Shown here in pieces: positions 10,394 through 19,248 of a DNA stretch of 64,000 nt. The stretch is from Sphingobium sp. Cam5-1 (GTDB lineage Bacteria > Pseudomonadota > Alphaproteobacteria > Sphingomonadales > Sphingomonadaceae). The stretch lies in contig NZ_CP065138.1 of the NCBI RefSeq assembly GCF_015693305.1, positions 2,788,007 to 2,852,006 of the forward strand, given 5' to 3'. The position numbers and the translations under genes were made by a program. Numbering within the stretch: position 1 is the first letter of the stretch; each line of letters begins with the position of its first letter. The notes under the pieces were generated by a model. That model was given only the letters and a program-made list of their open reading frames with translations, was not told the origin of the DNA and searched no databases.

Positions 10394-11194
10394 ATGGCGA
10401 TTACGCATCCAGCTGATCTGGCTTCCAATCGGGACGATTATGAAATCCGCAAGATCGGCTTTGATGATCTGCGTATCTCGTTGCGGCAGGGCTGGGAAGA
10501 TTTTCAGGCCAAGCGCGGCGATCTGGTGTTCATTGGGCTGATCTATCCTGTGGTCGTGCTGTTCGCCATTTTGGTCGCCAGCCGCGTGTCGATCCTGCCG
10601 CTGCTGTTTCCGCTGCTCGCGGGTTCCGTCCTGTTCAGTCCTGCCTTGGCCAGCGGCTTTTATGAACTCGCACGGCGCCGGGAACATGGACTGGATTCCC
10701 GCTGGCGCCATTTCCTGGACGTGGTCCGGGGGCCGTCGGCGCCGTCGCTGTTCGATCTGACCAGCATTACGGCCTTGCTGTTCCTAGGATGGCTGGCCGC
10801 CGCCTGGTTTATCTATAATGCGACCGTGGGCCGGTTTGGACCTGAAGTCGTTTCATCCTTTGGGGCCTTTGTGAACGCGGTGTTCGGAACCGCCGAAGGT
10901 TGGCAGATGATCATCGTCGGCAATCTTGTCGGCCTGTGTTTCGCCATCATCACGCTGGCGGTCAGCGTGGTGTCCTTCCCGATGATCATCGATAAAAAGG
11001 TCAGTTGGGGCAACGCGCTGCGGACATCGGTTCGGGTGGCCCGCACCAGTCCCGTGACCGTAGCGGCCTGGGGGCTGATCGTGGTCGGGCTGTTGATCCT
11101 TGGCGCGTTGCCGGGGCTCGTCGGGCTTGCCGTCGTGCTGCCGCTGCTGGGATATTCGACCTGGCATCTTTACACGCGCGCGGTCGTGCGCTGA
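10394..11194 (+). CDS. DUF2189 integral membrane protein
   Basis: This 266 aa protein has about six hydrophobic segments (roughly 46-62, 66-84, 118-140, 175-200, 222-240, 242-255). The soluble N-terminus IRKIGFDDLRISLRQGWEDF is characteristic of DUF2189 proteins. They are often found beside respiratory oxidase or cytochrome genes, as here, but their function is not established. GGGAG lies ahead of the ATG. The gene converges on the cytochrome c gene through a strong hairpin. Confidence 0.85.
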   Translation: MAITHPADLASNRDDYEIRKIGFDDLRISLRQGWEDFQAKRGDLVFIGLIYPVVVLFAILVASRVSILPLLFPLLAGSVLFSPALASGFYELARRREHGLDSRWRHFLDVVRGPSAPSLFDLTSITALLFLGWLAAAWFIYNATVGRFGPEVVSSFGAFVNAVFGTAEGWQMIIVGNLVGLCFAIITLAVSVVSFPMIIDKKVSWGNALRTSVRVARTSPVTVAAWGLIVVGLLILGALPGLVGLAVVLPLLGYSTWHLYTRAVVR

Positions 11195-11205
11195 GGTTGC
11201 GCTGA

Positions 11206-11239
11206 CGACACCTGCTCCATTTTTCGGGAGCGGGTGTCG
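11206..11239. terminator. convergent hairpin terminator
   Basis: A 13-base stem with one G-T wobble (11206-11218 with 11227-11239) and an eight-base loop lies between the DUF2189 and cytochrome c stops. There is no long T tract on either strand, so efficiency is uncertain. Confidence 0.55.
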
Positions 11240-11245
11240 GGCAGG

Positions 11246-11920
11246 TCATTGACCGGCTTGCGCGGCCGGTTTCGGCAGGGGTGGCGCTCCGCCTCCCAAC
11301 GTCGCCAGATATTTGATGACAGCCGCCCGATCTTCCGGACGGCGAAGCCCTGCAAAGCTCATCTTCGTTCCCGGCACATTCCGCATCGGCGAGGCGAGGA
11401 ACGCGAATAGCTGGTCGTAGGTCCAACTGCCCCCATGCGCTTTCATCGCAGGGGAATAGGCAAAACCTGCATGGCTACCGACCGGTCGCCCTACCACGCC
11501 CCACAGATTAGGCCCGATGCGGTTCGGTCCTCCCTGGCCAAAGTCGTGGCAACTGGCGCAGAGCTGCGTCTTCGCCTTGCCAGCATTCGCGTCCGCGCTG
11601 GCGAGCAATGTGCCAAGATCGACTGGCGCCGCCGCAGGAGCCGCGCCAGCGCCGGACGATGGCGCAGGTGCTTTGCCCCGCATATCCCGATGATAGGCGA
11701 TCAGCCGGTTGCCTTCGCCTGGGTCGCCAAGGCTGGACGGCCAGTCCCGCTGCACCGACGCCATGTCCACGCGCGGCGGCATGTCGTCGGCGGGCTTGTA
11801 GGCAAGCGAGCCTGCATCGGCATCTGGATAAAGCCGCCCGGCAAACCAGTTGAAGCTCCACAGCGCGCCCGTGGCCCCCACGACGCACAGCCCCGTCACC
11901 AGCCAGCGCATCCGGTTCAT
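11246..11920 (-). CDS. membrane-anchored class I cytochrome c
   Basis: This 224 aa protein has an N-terminal hydrophobic anchor (about 5-28), a Pro/Ala-rich linker (84-100) and a cytochrome c domain. The haem site is CASCH at 121-125, and the sixth ligand is Met187 in GTKMSF. It resembles CycM-type cytochromes that feed electrons to terminal oxidases from the membrane. It is the last gene of the oxidase operon, four bases after subunit IV, which supports that role. A GGAGG-like site precedes the ATG at 11920. Confidence 0.9.
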   Translation of the reverse strand: MNRMRWLVTGLCVVGATGALWSFNWFAGRLYPDADAGSLAYKPADDMPPRVDMASVQRDWPSSLGDPGEGNRLIAYHRDMRGKAPAPSSGAGAAPAAAPVDLGTLLASADANAGKAKTQLCASCHDFGQGGPNRIGPNLWGVVGRPVGSHAGFAYSPAMKAHGGSWTYDQLFAFLASPMRNVPGTKMSFAGLRRPEDRAAVIKYLATLGGGAPPLPKPAAQAGQ

Positions 11921-11924
11921 GGCT

Positions 11925-12284
11925 TCATCCTCCCCCACCCATGAAGATCGCGCGCGTCCAGTACGCATAATCCGCCTCGATCGTCATGATCCGTACCAGC
12001 ACCAGCAGCAGCAGCGGCGGCACGAGGATCGCGTAGATCAGCGACAGCCTTTCCCAGGCGAGATGCATGAAGATGGACAGGATCAGCCCGGCCTTGAGCA
12101 GCATGAACAGAATGATGAGCATCCAGCGCACGATCCCCTGCACATGCATATAATCGACCATGTAGGACATGGCGCTTAGCACGAAGAGATAGCCCCAGAC
12201 CTTCAGGTAGAGGCTGATCGGATGATGCTGCCCGTCATGGACGATGGAGCTGTCGCTGCTGGCTATCTCATGCTTCATGGACAT
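11925..12284 (-). CDS. cytochrome c oxidase subunit IV-like protein
   Basis: This 119 aa protein has three membrane segments (about 28-46, 52-73, 79-99) and belongs to the small CoxD/CtaF type of subunit IV in bacterial haem-copper oxidases. It has no cofactor ligands, as expected. The start at 12284 shares one base with the stop of the subunit III gene (TGATG), so it is translationally coupled. Confidence 0.85.
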   Translation of the reverse strand: MSMKHEIASSDSSIVHDGQHHPISLYLKVWGYLFVLSAMSYMVDYMHVQGIVRWMLIILFMLLKAGLILSIFMHLAWERLSLIYAILVPPLLLLVLVRIMTIEADYAYWTRAIFMGGGG

Positions 12285-12979
12285 CACCACAGGTAGAAGA
12301 AGGCGAAGATAAAGACCCAGACGAGGTCGACGAAATGCCAATAAAGTCCGGCGATCTCCACCGGGCTATAGTCGCCCGTTCTGTCATAATGCCCGCGCGC
12401 CACCTTGGAGGCGATGATCAGCAGCAGGATGACGCCGCAGGTCACATGCAGACCGTGAAAGCCGGTGATCATGAAGAAGCTTGCGCCAAATTGCGGTGCG
12501 CCCATCGGATTGCTCCAGGGGCGCACGCCTTCCTCGAAGATCAGCTTGCTCCATTCGAACGCCTGCATGGACAGGAAAGTCAGGCCGAACAGCGCCGTCA
12601 CCAGCATAAGGATAGCTGTCTTTCGCCGGTCGCGCCGGTAGCCGAAATTGACCGCCATCGCCATGGTGCCGCTGGAACTGATAAGCGCAAAGGTCATGAT
12701 CGCGATCAGGACCAGCGGAATGTCTTGCCCGCCTATATTGAGCGCGAAGACTTCCGCTGTATTGGGCCATGGCTCCACGGCCGAGGCCCGCATCGTCATG
12801 TAACCTGTCAGGAAACAGGAAAATATGAATGTGTCCGACAGCAGGAAAATCCACATCATCGCCTTGCCCCAATGGGTGTGGCGAAAGACTTCCTGATCGC
12901 CCGACCAGTCGGCGACAATCTCCCGCAGGGCGGGAGTGATAATCTCCTTGTCTCTTCCGTCGGGCACCGTGTGAGCCAT
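12284..12979 (-). CDS. cytochrome c oxidase subunit III
   Basis: This 231 aa protein has five membrane segments, the five-helix form lacking the two N-terminal helices of mitochondrial subunit III. Characteristic stretches are HWGKAMMWIFLLSDTF, FFMITGFHGLHVTCG and YWHFVDLVWVFIF. I prefer the ATG at 12979, which has GAGG nine bases upstream; an ATG at 12994 overlaps the preceding stop as ATGA and would add five residues. It is the second of two consecutive subunit III-like genes. Confidence 0.9.
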   Translation of the reverse strand: MAHTVPDGRDKEIITPALREIVADWSGDQEVFRHTHWGKAMMWIFLLSDTFIFSCFLTGYMTMRASAVEPWPNTAEVFALNIGGQDIPLVLIAIMTFALISSSGTMAMAVNFGYRRDRRKTAILMLVTALFGLTFLSMQAFEWSKLIFEEGVRPWSNPMGAPQFGASFFMITGFHGLHVTCGVILLLIIASKVARGHYDRTGDYSPVEIAGLYWHFVDLVWVFIFAFFYLW

Positions 12980-12990
12980 GGTGATGGACC

Positions 12991-13590
12991 TCATGTCGAT
13001 ACGAGCAGGGCGGCAATCAAAATCCAGATGAAGAGCAGGAAATGCCAGTAGACTGCGCAAAGGCGGATATGGCCGGGGTTTCGCTCCGCCAGCACCCAGG
13101 CGGCGGCTACCAGGCCTCCGACGATGTGAAGACCGTGAAGCGCCGTCAGCAGATAGAAGAAGGCGTTGGCCGGATTGGATGACAGATAATAGCCTTGCGC
13201 AAGATAGTGCCGCCACAGCAGCCATTGACCGAAGAGGAATGCCAGGCCGAGCGCAGCACCCACGAGGGAAGCGCTTGCCGCCCGTCCAGCCGCGTCGGAT
13301 CGGCGCGCCAACTCCCACGCGATACTGCTTGCCACCAATATCCCGCTGTTGATCCAGAGCAGCGGCGGATCGGGCATGGCGACCCAGTCGTCCGCATGCC
13401 CCATGGCGGCGTGCAGCCCCATACGCATGAAATAGGCCGCGCCGAGCAGTGAGAACATGACCATTGCGACGGCGAAATAGACGCGGAGCCCCACGCTCCC
13501 GGCGGACGGGCGGCTCCCGGATGGAGACGCCGGGTCACGATCGCTCGCCGGTTCCCAGCTTCTTTCCGCAAGGCGCGAAAGGATCGTCAT
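12991..13590 (-). CDS. second cytochrome c oxidase subunit III-like protein
   Basis: This 199 aa protein also has five helices. It carries the subunit III landmarks YYLLTALHGLHIVGG-like (FYLLTALHGLHIVGG) and YWHFLLFIWILI, but it is clearly diverged from its neighbour. A short polar N-terminus (about 34 residues, rich in Ser and Pro) precedes the first helix. Start and stop overlap neighbouring genes by four bases on each side. Paired subunit III genes are a mark of certain alternative oxidases. Confidence 0.88.
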   Translation of the reverse strand: MTILSRLAERSWEPASDRDPASPSGSRPSAGSVGLRVYFAVAMVMFSLLGAAYFMRMGLHAAMGHADDWVAMPDPPLLWINSGILVASSIAWELARRSDAAGRAASASLVGAALGLAFLFGQWLLWRHYLAQGYYLSSNPANAFFYLLTALHGLHIVGGLVAAAWVLAERNPGHIRLCAVYWHFLLFIWILIAALLVST

Positions 13591-15305
13591 GAGCGCGGTT
13601 CCGTCTGGGGAATGAAGTCGCGCGGTGCGCCGGGCACACTATAGTCATAGGGCCAGCGATACACGGTGGGCAGCGTCGGTCCCCAATTGCCATGCGCTGG
13701 CGGCGTCTGCGGCGTCTGCCATTCCAGGCTCGCCGCGCCCCACGGGTTCGGGTCCGCGCGCGGTCCCCAAAACCGGCTCCAGATCATGTTGAAGAAGAAC
13801 AGTCCCTGCGCCGCAAAGACGATCAGCGCCGCAATGCTGATCCATTCATTGGCTAGGTGCACCGACGGCGGGATGAACCCGGTTTCGCCCAGAGCATAAT
13901 AACGACGCGGCACGCCCAATATGCCCAGATAATGCATCGGCAGGAAAATCGCGTAGACACCCAGGAAAGTGATCCAGAAGTGGAGCTTGCCCAAGGTCTC
14001 GTTCCACATTCGCCCAAAGATCTTGGGATACCAGTGATAGATCGCGCCGAAGATCACCAGTACCGGCGACACGCCCATGACCATGTGGAAGTGCGCGACG
14101 ACGAAGAAGGTATCGGACAACGGCACGTCGACGCTGACATTGCCCAGGAACAGTCCCGACAATCCGCCATGAATGAAGGTGAAGATGAAGGCGATGGCGA
14201 ACAGCATCGGCACCCGCAGATGAATGTCGCCGCGCCACAGGGTCAGCAGCCAGTTATAGACTTTGATCGCGGTAGGGATCGCGATGATCAGCGTCGATGT
14301 TGCAAAGAAGAACCCGAAATACGGGTTCATCCCGCTTACATACATATGGTGCGCCCAAACGAGAAAGCTCAAGGCGCCGATGATGACGATCGCCCACACC
14401 ATCATGCGATAGCCGAAGATGTTGCGCCGGGCGTGGACGCTGATCAGGTCCGATACGATGCCAAAGGCGGGCAGGGCGACGATATAGACTTCGGGATGGC
14501 CGAAGAACCAGAAGAGATGCTGGAAGAGGAGGGGGCTTCCTCCCTCGGTCGGGGTGATCGCTCCCATCGACTGCATGGTCGGCATGAAGAAGCTGGTGCC
14601 CGCGAAATGATCGAACAACATCATGATCGCCGCGACGAACAGCGCTGGGAAAGCGAGCAGACCCATGATCGACGCGGTGAAGATGCCCCAGACCGATAGC
14701 GGCATCCGCATCAACGTCATGCCCTTCGTGCGCGCTTGCAGCACTGTCGTCACATAGTTGAGCCCGCCCATGGTGAAAGCGGCGACGAAGATGGCGAGGC
14801 TCACCAGCATGGTGGCGATGCCCCATTGGTGCCCGGGTGTTCCCGCGCTGATCGCCTGCGGGGGATAGAGCGTCCATCCCGCGCCCGTGGGGCCGCCCGG
14901 AACGAAAAAGCCCGCAACCAACACGATGACCGACAGCAGGTAGAGCCAGTAGCTCAGCATATTGACGAACGGGAACACCATGTCCCGCGCGCCGATCATC
15001 AGCGGGATGAGATAATTGCCAAAGCCCCCCAGCAGAAGCGCCGTCAGCAGATAGACAACCATTATCATGCCGTGCATCGACACGAACTGGAGGTAATTGT
15101 CCGGCTGGATCGCGGGGAAGGCGCCGGGAAAGCCGAGTTGCAGCCGCATGAGCGCGGACAGCACCAGCGCAACCAGTCCGATCGAGATGGCGGTCAGGCT
15201 ATATTGGATGGCAATGACCTTGTGATCCTGGCTCCAGACATATCTGGTGACCCAACTGTGGGGATGATGCAGCGGCCGCAGGTCGTCAGCCAGGGTGGTA
15301 GCCAT
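13587..15305 (-). CDS. ctaD: cytochrome c oxidase subunit I
   Basis: This 572 aa catalytic subunit of a haem-copper oxidase reduces oxygen and pumps protons. It has about twelve helices. The active-site sequence HLFWFFGHPEVYI has the CuB histidine and the cross-linked tyrosine of type A oxidases. VWAHHMYVSG supplies two further CuB histidines, and VAHFHMVMG the two haem histidines. The ATG at 15305 shares a base with the subunit II stop, and GGAG lies upstream. The tail (GPTLPTVYRWPYDYSVP) matches other proteobacterial enzymes. Confidence 0.96.
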   Translation of the reverse strand: MATTLADDLRPLHHPHSWVTRYVWSQDHKVIAIQYSLTAISIGLVALVLSALMRLQLGFPGAFPAIQPDNYLQFVSMHGMIMVVYLLTALLLGGFGNYLIPLMIGARDMVFPFVNMLSYWLYLLSVIVLVAGFFVPGGPTGAGWTLYPPQAISAGTPGHQWGIATMLVSLAIFVAAFTMGGLNYVTTVLQARTKGMTLMRMPLSVWGIFTASIMGLLAFPALFVAAIMMLFDHFAGTSFFMPTMQSMGAITPTEGGSPLLFQHLFWFFGHPEVYIVALPAFGIVSDLISVHARRNIFGYRMMVWAIVIIGALSFLVWAHHMYVSGMNPYFGFFFATSTLIIAIPTAIKVYNWLLTLWRGDIHLRVPMLFAIAFIFTFIHGGLSGLFLGNVSVDVPLSDTFFVVAHFHMVMGVSPVLVIFGAIYHWYPKIFGRMWNETLGKLHFWITFLGVYAIFLPMHYLGILGVPRRYYALGETGFIPPSVHLANEWISIAALIVFAAQGLFFFNMIWSRFWGPRADPNPWGAASLEWQTPQTPPAHGNWGPTLPTVYRWPYDYSVPGAPRDFIPQTEPRS

Positions 15306-16174
15306 CAACTCTTGCTCCAGGACGCGGGGACGCTGCAGGCATTCGCCTTGATCAGCAGGATGGACATGGCGGCGGGCGGCGTTTCGGCCAGGATTTGCCC
15401 AAAGCTCGTCTGCTGCGCTTGCCAGGCGGTGAACGCCTTGGGCGACTCCACCACGACGCGCCCGCGCATCTCATGATGGCCCGTGCCGCACAGTTCGGCA
15501 CAGAGGATGTCGAACGTGCCGACCTTGGTCGGGGTCATCCAGAAATAGGTGACGATGCCGGGCACCAGATCCATCTTTGCCCGGAACTCCGGCACATAAA
15601 AGTCGTGCAGCACATCCTTGGAACGCAGCACCATCTTGACCGGCTTGCCCAAAGGCAGATGCAGGTCGCCCGCCTCGACCAACAGATCGTCGCGTCCGAA
15701 CGGGTCCAGCGGATCGAGGCCGAGCGCGTTGTCAGGCGTCACATATTTGACTGCTGCGGCACCCAGCACCCCATCGGGGCCGGGATAGCGGAAGGACCAT
15801 TGCCACTGCTGCCCCACCGCCTCGATGACCGTGGCGTCCTGCGGCACGGAAACATAGCGGCCCCATGCGGCCAGACCCGGAGCCAGCATCCCGGCGATGC
15901 CGATCGCCGTCCAGAGCGTCAGCCCTTTCTCCAATGAGGCGTTTTCCGGTTCATAATGCGCCTTGTGCCCGGTGCGGTGCCGGTAGCGGACCAGCACCCA
16001 GGCCAGGAACAGATTGAGGATGATGAAGGCGGCCGCGCAAATCCAGAGCGTTACGTCCAGCGCGGAATCGATGGAGCCCCAATTTGAAGCGATCGGCGTT
16101 CGCCACCATGGGCTGAACAGGTGAAATGCGACCGAACCAAACACCAGCATGGCGATGGCGATCGCAATCGGCAC
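15305..16174 (-). CDS. ctaC: cytochrome c oxidase subunit II
   Basis: This 289 aa subunit accepts electrons from cytochrome c. Two N-terminal membrane helices are followed by a periplasmic cupredoxin domain. The dinuclear CuA ligands are in CAELCGTGHHEM, with the first histidine in DVLHDFYVPEF and the Trp-rich QQWQWSF as the electron entry patch. No haem c domain is fused. I chose GTG at 16174 because GGGAG lies seven bases upstream; an ATG at 16213 is in frame but has no site. It is the first gene of the six-gene oxidase operon. No ctaB or ctaG assembly gene is interleaved. Confidence 0.9.
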   Translation of the reverse strand: MPIAIAIAMLVFGSVAFHLFSPWWRTPIASNWGSIDSALDVTLWICAAAFIILNLFLAWVLVRYRHRTGHKAHYEPENASLEKGLTLWTAIGIAGMLAPGLAAWGRYVSVPQDATVIEAVGQQWQWSFRYPGPDGVLGAAAVKYVTPDNALGLDPLDPFGRDDLLVEAGDLHLPLGKPVKMVLRSKDVLHDFYVPEFRAKMDLVPGIVTYFWMTPTKVGTFDILCAELCGTGHHEMRGRVVVESPKAFTAWQAQQTSFGQILAETPPAAMSILLIKANACSVPASWSKS

Positions 16175-16497
16175 AGGCTCTCTCCCATCAATGCAGGCGC
16201 GCCTCACAGCCATTGACCCGGCTTTTATCGAGTCGCCCCGGAAATAACCGTATTGGTAATCTATAGAAAAATCGCACCGGGTGAAAGTGGTTAGCCGTGA
16301 TGCCGCTTTTCCGGACTGAAGACTGCCGCGCGCGGTGCGCGGAAGGGGGCAGGGCTGCGCCTCTTGCGTCACGCGATGCCCGAAGGGGTTAATCATTATT
16401 CCTGCGCTCTGCGACCGAAGATTGTTTGATCGGACCTGGCAAAAGCGGGAGGGTCGGCGGCCAATGAGGTCAGAATGCCGCTGTGGAGGATCTATTC
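16175..16497. promoter_or_regulatory. divergent region between oxidase operon and polysaccharide locus
   Basis: These 323 bases separate ctaC from the wzc-like gene and must contain both promoters. An AT-rich stretch at about 16235-16275 is the likely promoter area for the oxidase operon. I see no FNR-type TTGAT-N4-ATCAA site and no convincing gene. Confidence 0.4.
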
Positions 16498-18798
16498 ATG
16501 CTATCGCAATCGGGAACGCTGAACGCGCCCCTGCTCGAGGCAATGTCTGACCGGCCGATGGATGGGGGCTCCCGGCCCTCCAGCCTGTCGGCCCGCCAGG
16601 TCATCAAGATCATCCGGCGGCACGAACTGTTGCTCGGCGCGATCGTGTTCTTCGCGGTCCTTATCGTGCTGGTGGTTCAGTTGACCTCGACGCCCATCTA
16701 TCAGGCGACGGCGACGGTGCAGGTCGAACTGAATGACGACAGCGGATCGCCCGACATGGCCGCGCGTAACCAGCAGCGCGTCGCCAACGAAGCGGGCATC
16801 TACCGGTCCCGTTCCCTTGCCGAACGCGTGGTGCAGGATTTGAAGCTCGCGTCCGATCCGCGCTTCGTCGAAACGCCGCTTCCCGCCAACGCCGTCGTCG
16901 ATAACGGCCGCCTGTCCCGCCTTGCTAGCAGGCTGATATCCAGCACATCGATTTCAAGCTCCAAGGATTCCGACTTCATCGACATCACCGTGCGATCCGA
17001 GTCGGCTGACCTGGCGTCGGAAATCGCCAATCAATATCCCGCCAGCCTTGCCGCCTACCGATCCGTCATGTGGGACGACCGGCAGAGCAAAATCGTCAGC
17101 CAGCTGGACGACGAGCGGACGCGGCTTGCGACCGAGGCGCATCAGGCGGAACAGGCGGTCGCCGATTTTCGCCGCCAGCATCAGATGCTTACCGGCGCTG
17201 GCGGGTCGGAGGATTATCAACAGATCAACCGGATCGCTACCGAAGCCGCCTCCGCCGCCGCCATGCGCGCCGCGCAAAGCGCGCGAGCAGCTGGCATCGC
17301 GAGCGCGGTGAGCAACATCACGACGGCTGGCGCGACGTCCCCTCTGCTTGACCAGCAAAGGCGGCAACTGGACGACCTGAACCGCACGCGCAGCGAACTG
17401 GCCATGATGTATGGGCCCGAACATCCCAAGATGCGCGGAGTAGAAGCGCAGATCGCGGAAACCACCGGCAACATGCAGCAGGAACAGGCCAGGGTCATCG
17501 CCGCAGCAACCACGCAGGCGCAGAACTCCGCCGCCCGTGAAGCAGGCATCGCGAGGAGCGAGGCGGCCTCTGCCGCATCGCGCGCAGGCCAGCTGGAAGG
17601 AACGCTCCGTTCGATCACTGGCAAGGCATTCGCGAACACCGCCGCGACGGTCGAGCTGAACTCGCTCGAACGCAATGCGGAAGCCGCGCGCAGTGCTTTC
17701 ACCGCCATGAGCACGCGTGCGCAGCAGGTGAAGGCCAGCCTCGCGGCATCCGGCATCCATTCGCGCCTGATGTCGCCCGCCGCCGTCCCGCAGGACCCGA
17801 TTTCGCCCCGGCCCAAGTCCGCAACCTTCGCCGCGTTCGTCGGATCGCTGATCCTGGGACTGCTGGTGGTGTTCGGCATCGAGCTGACGGACAATCGCCT
17901 CTGGAATGCCGAGCAGATATATCATCAATTCGGCCTGCGCACCTTTGCCCTGCTGCCTGAACTGGATGGCGACGCCCTGAAGTCGGCAAAGGCGAATCCG
18001 GTGCTTCAGGACCCGCAGTCGCTCTTTGCCGAGGTGGCGCGTGGGCTGGGAAGCGAGGTCGCCGAACTGGCCCAGCCGGGAAGGGCGCAGACTCTTCTGA
18101 TCACCTCACCCATCACCGGAGACGGCAAATCGACCGTCACCCTTACCCTGTTGGCTGCAGCCGTCGCCATGGGCCGCCGTGCGATCGTGATCGACCTCGA
18201 TCTGCGTCGTCCCAGTGACGTGCTGCGTCCTTCCGATGATGCGGGGGGGAAGCCGGACCTCATTGATTATCTCAGCGGAGCGGTCGATGCGCGACATATG
18301 CTTCCAACGCTCGCCCTGACGCAAAGGCCAGGCGCGGAGCAGCCGTCCGGAATCACCACCTATGAACCCGTTGTCCTCAGCGCGCGTGAACCCGCGCGCA
18401 ATCCGGCCGCGATCATGCGGCTGGGGAAGGTCAACGACCTGCTGGACCATCTGCGGGAGCATTATGATCTGCTGATCATCAATGCGCCTCCAACGCTCGC
18501 CACGCGGGATTCGCGCATGCTGATGGACGCGGCCGATCATACGCTGCTGGTCGTGCGCTGGGGCCGCACCACGATCGAACAGGTGCGCGCGGCGTTGCAG
18601 GTGCTCCAAAAGCCGGTGGACGGGGTGGTCATCAATCGAGTGGATTATGCGGAACACGCTCGTCGCGGTTATGGCGATCCGGTCCAGTTCTACATGAATT
18701 CAGCGGAATATTTCAGTGGCGAGATGCCGACCCGCCGCCGCTGGTATGAACGGATGGCCCCGTCGCGCTGGCGCGATCGCGCGGACCATATGGCTTGA
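16498..18798 (+). CDS. Wzc-like polysaccharide co-polymerase with tyrosine-kinase domain
   Basis: This 766 aa protein has the two-part layout of BY-kinases. The N-terminal Wzz chain-length domain has membrane helices at about 46-66 and 443-463, with a long periplasmic coiled coil between, rich in Ala, Gln and Arg. The C-terminal kinase has Walker A GDGKST (K544), a Walker A' strand AIVIDLDLRRPS and a Walker B-like LLIINAPP. The last 40 residues hold several tyrosines (YGDPVQFYMNSAEYF), fewer than in E. coli Wzc but enough for phosphorylation. It should control chain length and export. The start follows GGAGG by eight bases. Confidence 0.9.
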   Translation: MLSQSGTLNAPLLEAMSDRPMDGGSRPSSLSARQVIKIIRRHELLLGAIVFFAVLIVLVVQLTSTPIYQATATVQVELNDDSGSPDMAARNQQRVANEAGIYRSRSLAERVVQDLKLASDPRFVETPLPANAVVDNGRLSRLASRLISSTSISSSKDSDFIDITVRSESADLASEIANQYPASLAAYRSVMWDDRQSKIVSQLDDERTRLATEAHQAEQAVADFRRQHQMLTGAGGSEDYQQINRIATEAASAAAMRAAQSARAAGIASAVSNITTAGATSPLLDQQRRQLDDLNRTRSELAMMYGPEHPKMRGVEAQIAETTGNMQQEQARVIAAATTQAQNSAAREAGIARSEAASAASRAGQLEGTLRSITGKAFANTAATVELNSLERNAEAARSAFTAMSTRAQQVKASLAASGIHSRLMSPAAVPQDPISPRPKSATFAAFVGSLILGLLVVFGIELTDNRLWNAEQIYHQFGLRTFALLPELDGDALKSAKANPVLQDPQSLFAEVARGLGSEVAELAQPGRAQTLLITSPITGDGKSTVTLTLLAAAVAMGRRAIVIDLDLRRPSDVLRPSDDAGGKPDLIDYLSGAVDARHMLPTLALTQRPGAEQPSGITTYEPVVLSAREPARNPAAIMRLGKVNDLLDHLREHYDLLIINAPPTLATRDSRMLMDAADHTLLVVRWGRTTIEQVRAALQVLQKPVDGVVINRVDYAEHARRGYGDPVQFYMNSAEYFSGEMPTRRRWYERMAPSRWRDRADHMA

Positions 18799-19248
18799 CG
18801 GCCTGACGGCTGCGTGATCCCTTCGTGCAGCCTTTCGCGGATTGGCTTGGCGGCCTGCGGTGCGGTAGACAAGGCAGGACTAGTGTTCATCCAAGCAGAA
18901 TACATTACCTCCCCAGTGTCTCTGTCGCGGCATCCACGATTGGCCGGATGCGGCTCTCTACGTGAACCTCGCGCGTGCGGGATGAAGGTCCGAGAGCGAC
19001 CGCGAGCAAGGGACGGAAAAGGCATTCTTCCCACCGCTTTCGCACAGCGCCGCTGAACCAGAATGTCATGCGCCAGTTGGCAACGCATCCCATCTCAGTT
19101 CGCACTGAAACTGTCCTCAGCACCACTCGAAGGAAGCCCGCGCTGCATCACCGGCTGTTCGATCCCGTCGGCGTGAGCAAGCTCTTGGTTATCGAAGATC
19201 ATGCCTATGGACGCGGGCGATCAACCAGATGCCGCCTACAACAAGGCT
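18799..19248. other. gene-free gap, 450 bases
   Basis: No reading frame here has both a plausible start signal and protein-like composition. A short hairpin (GGCTGC at 18808-18813, GCAGCC at 18827-18832, then TTT) may end the wzc-like transcript. The rest shows nothing I can name and may be remnant DNA. Confidence 0.4.
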
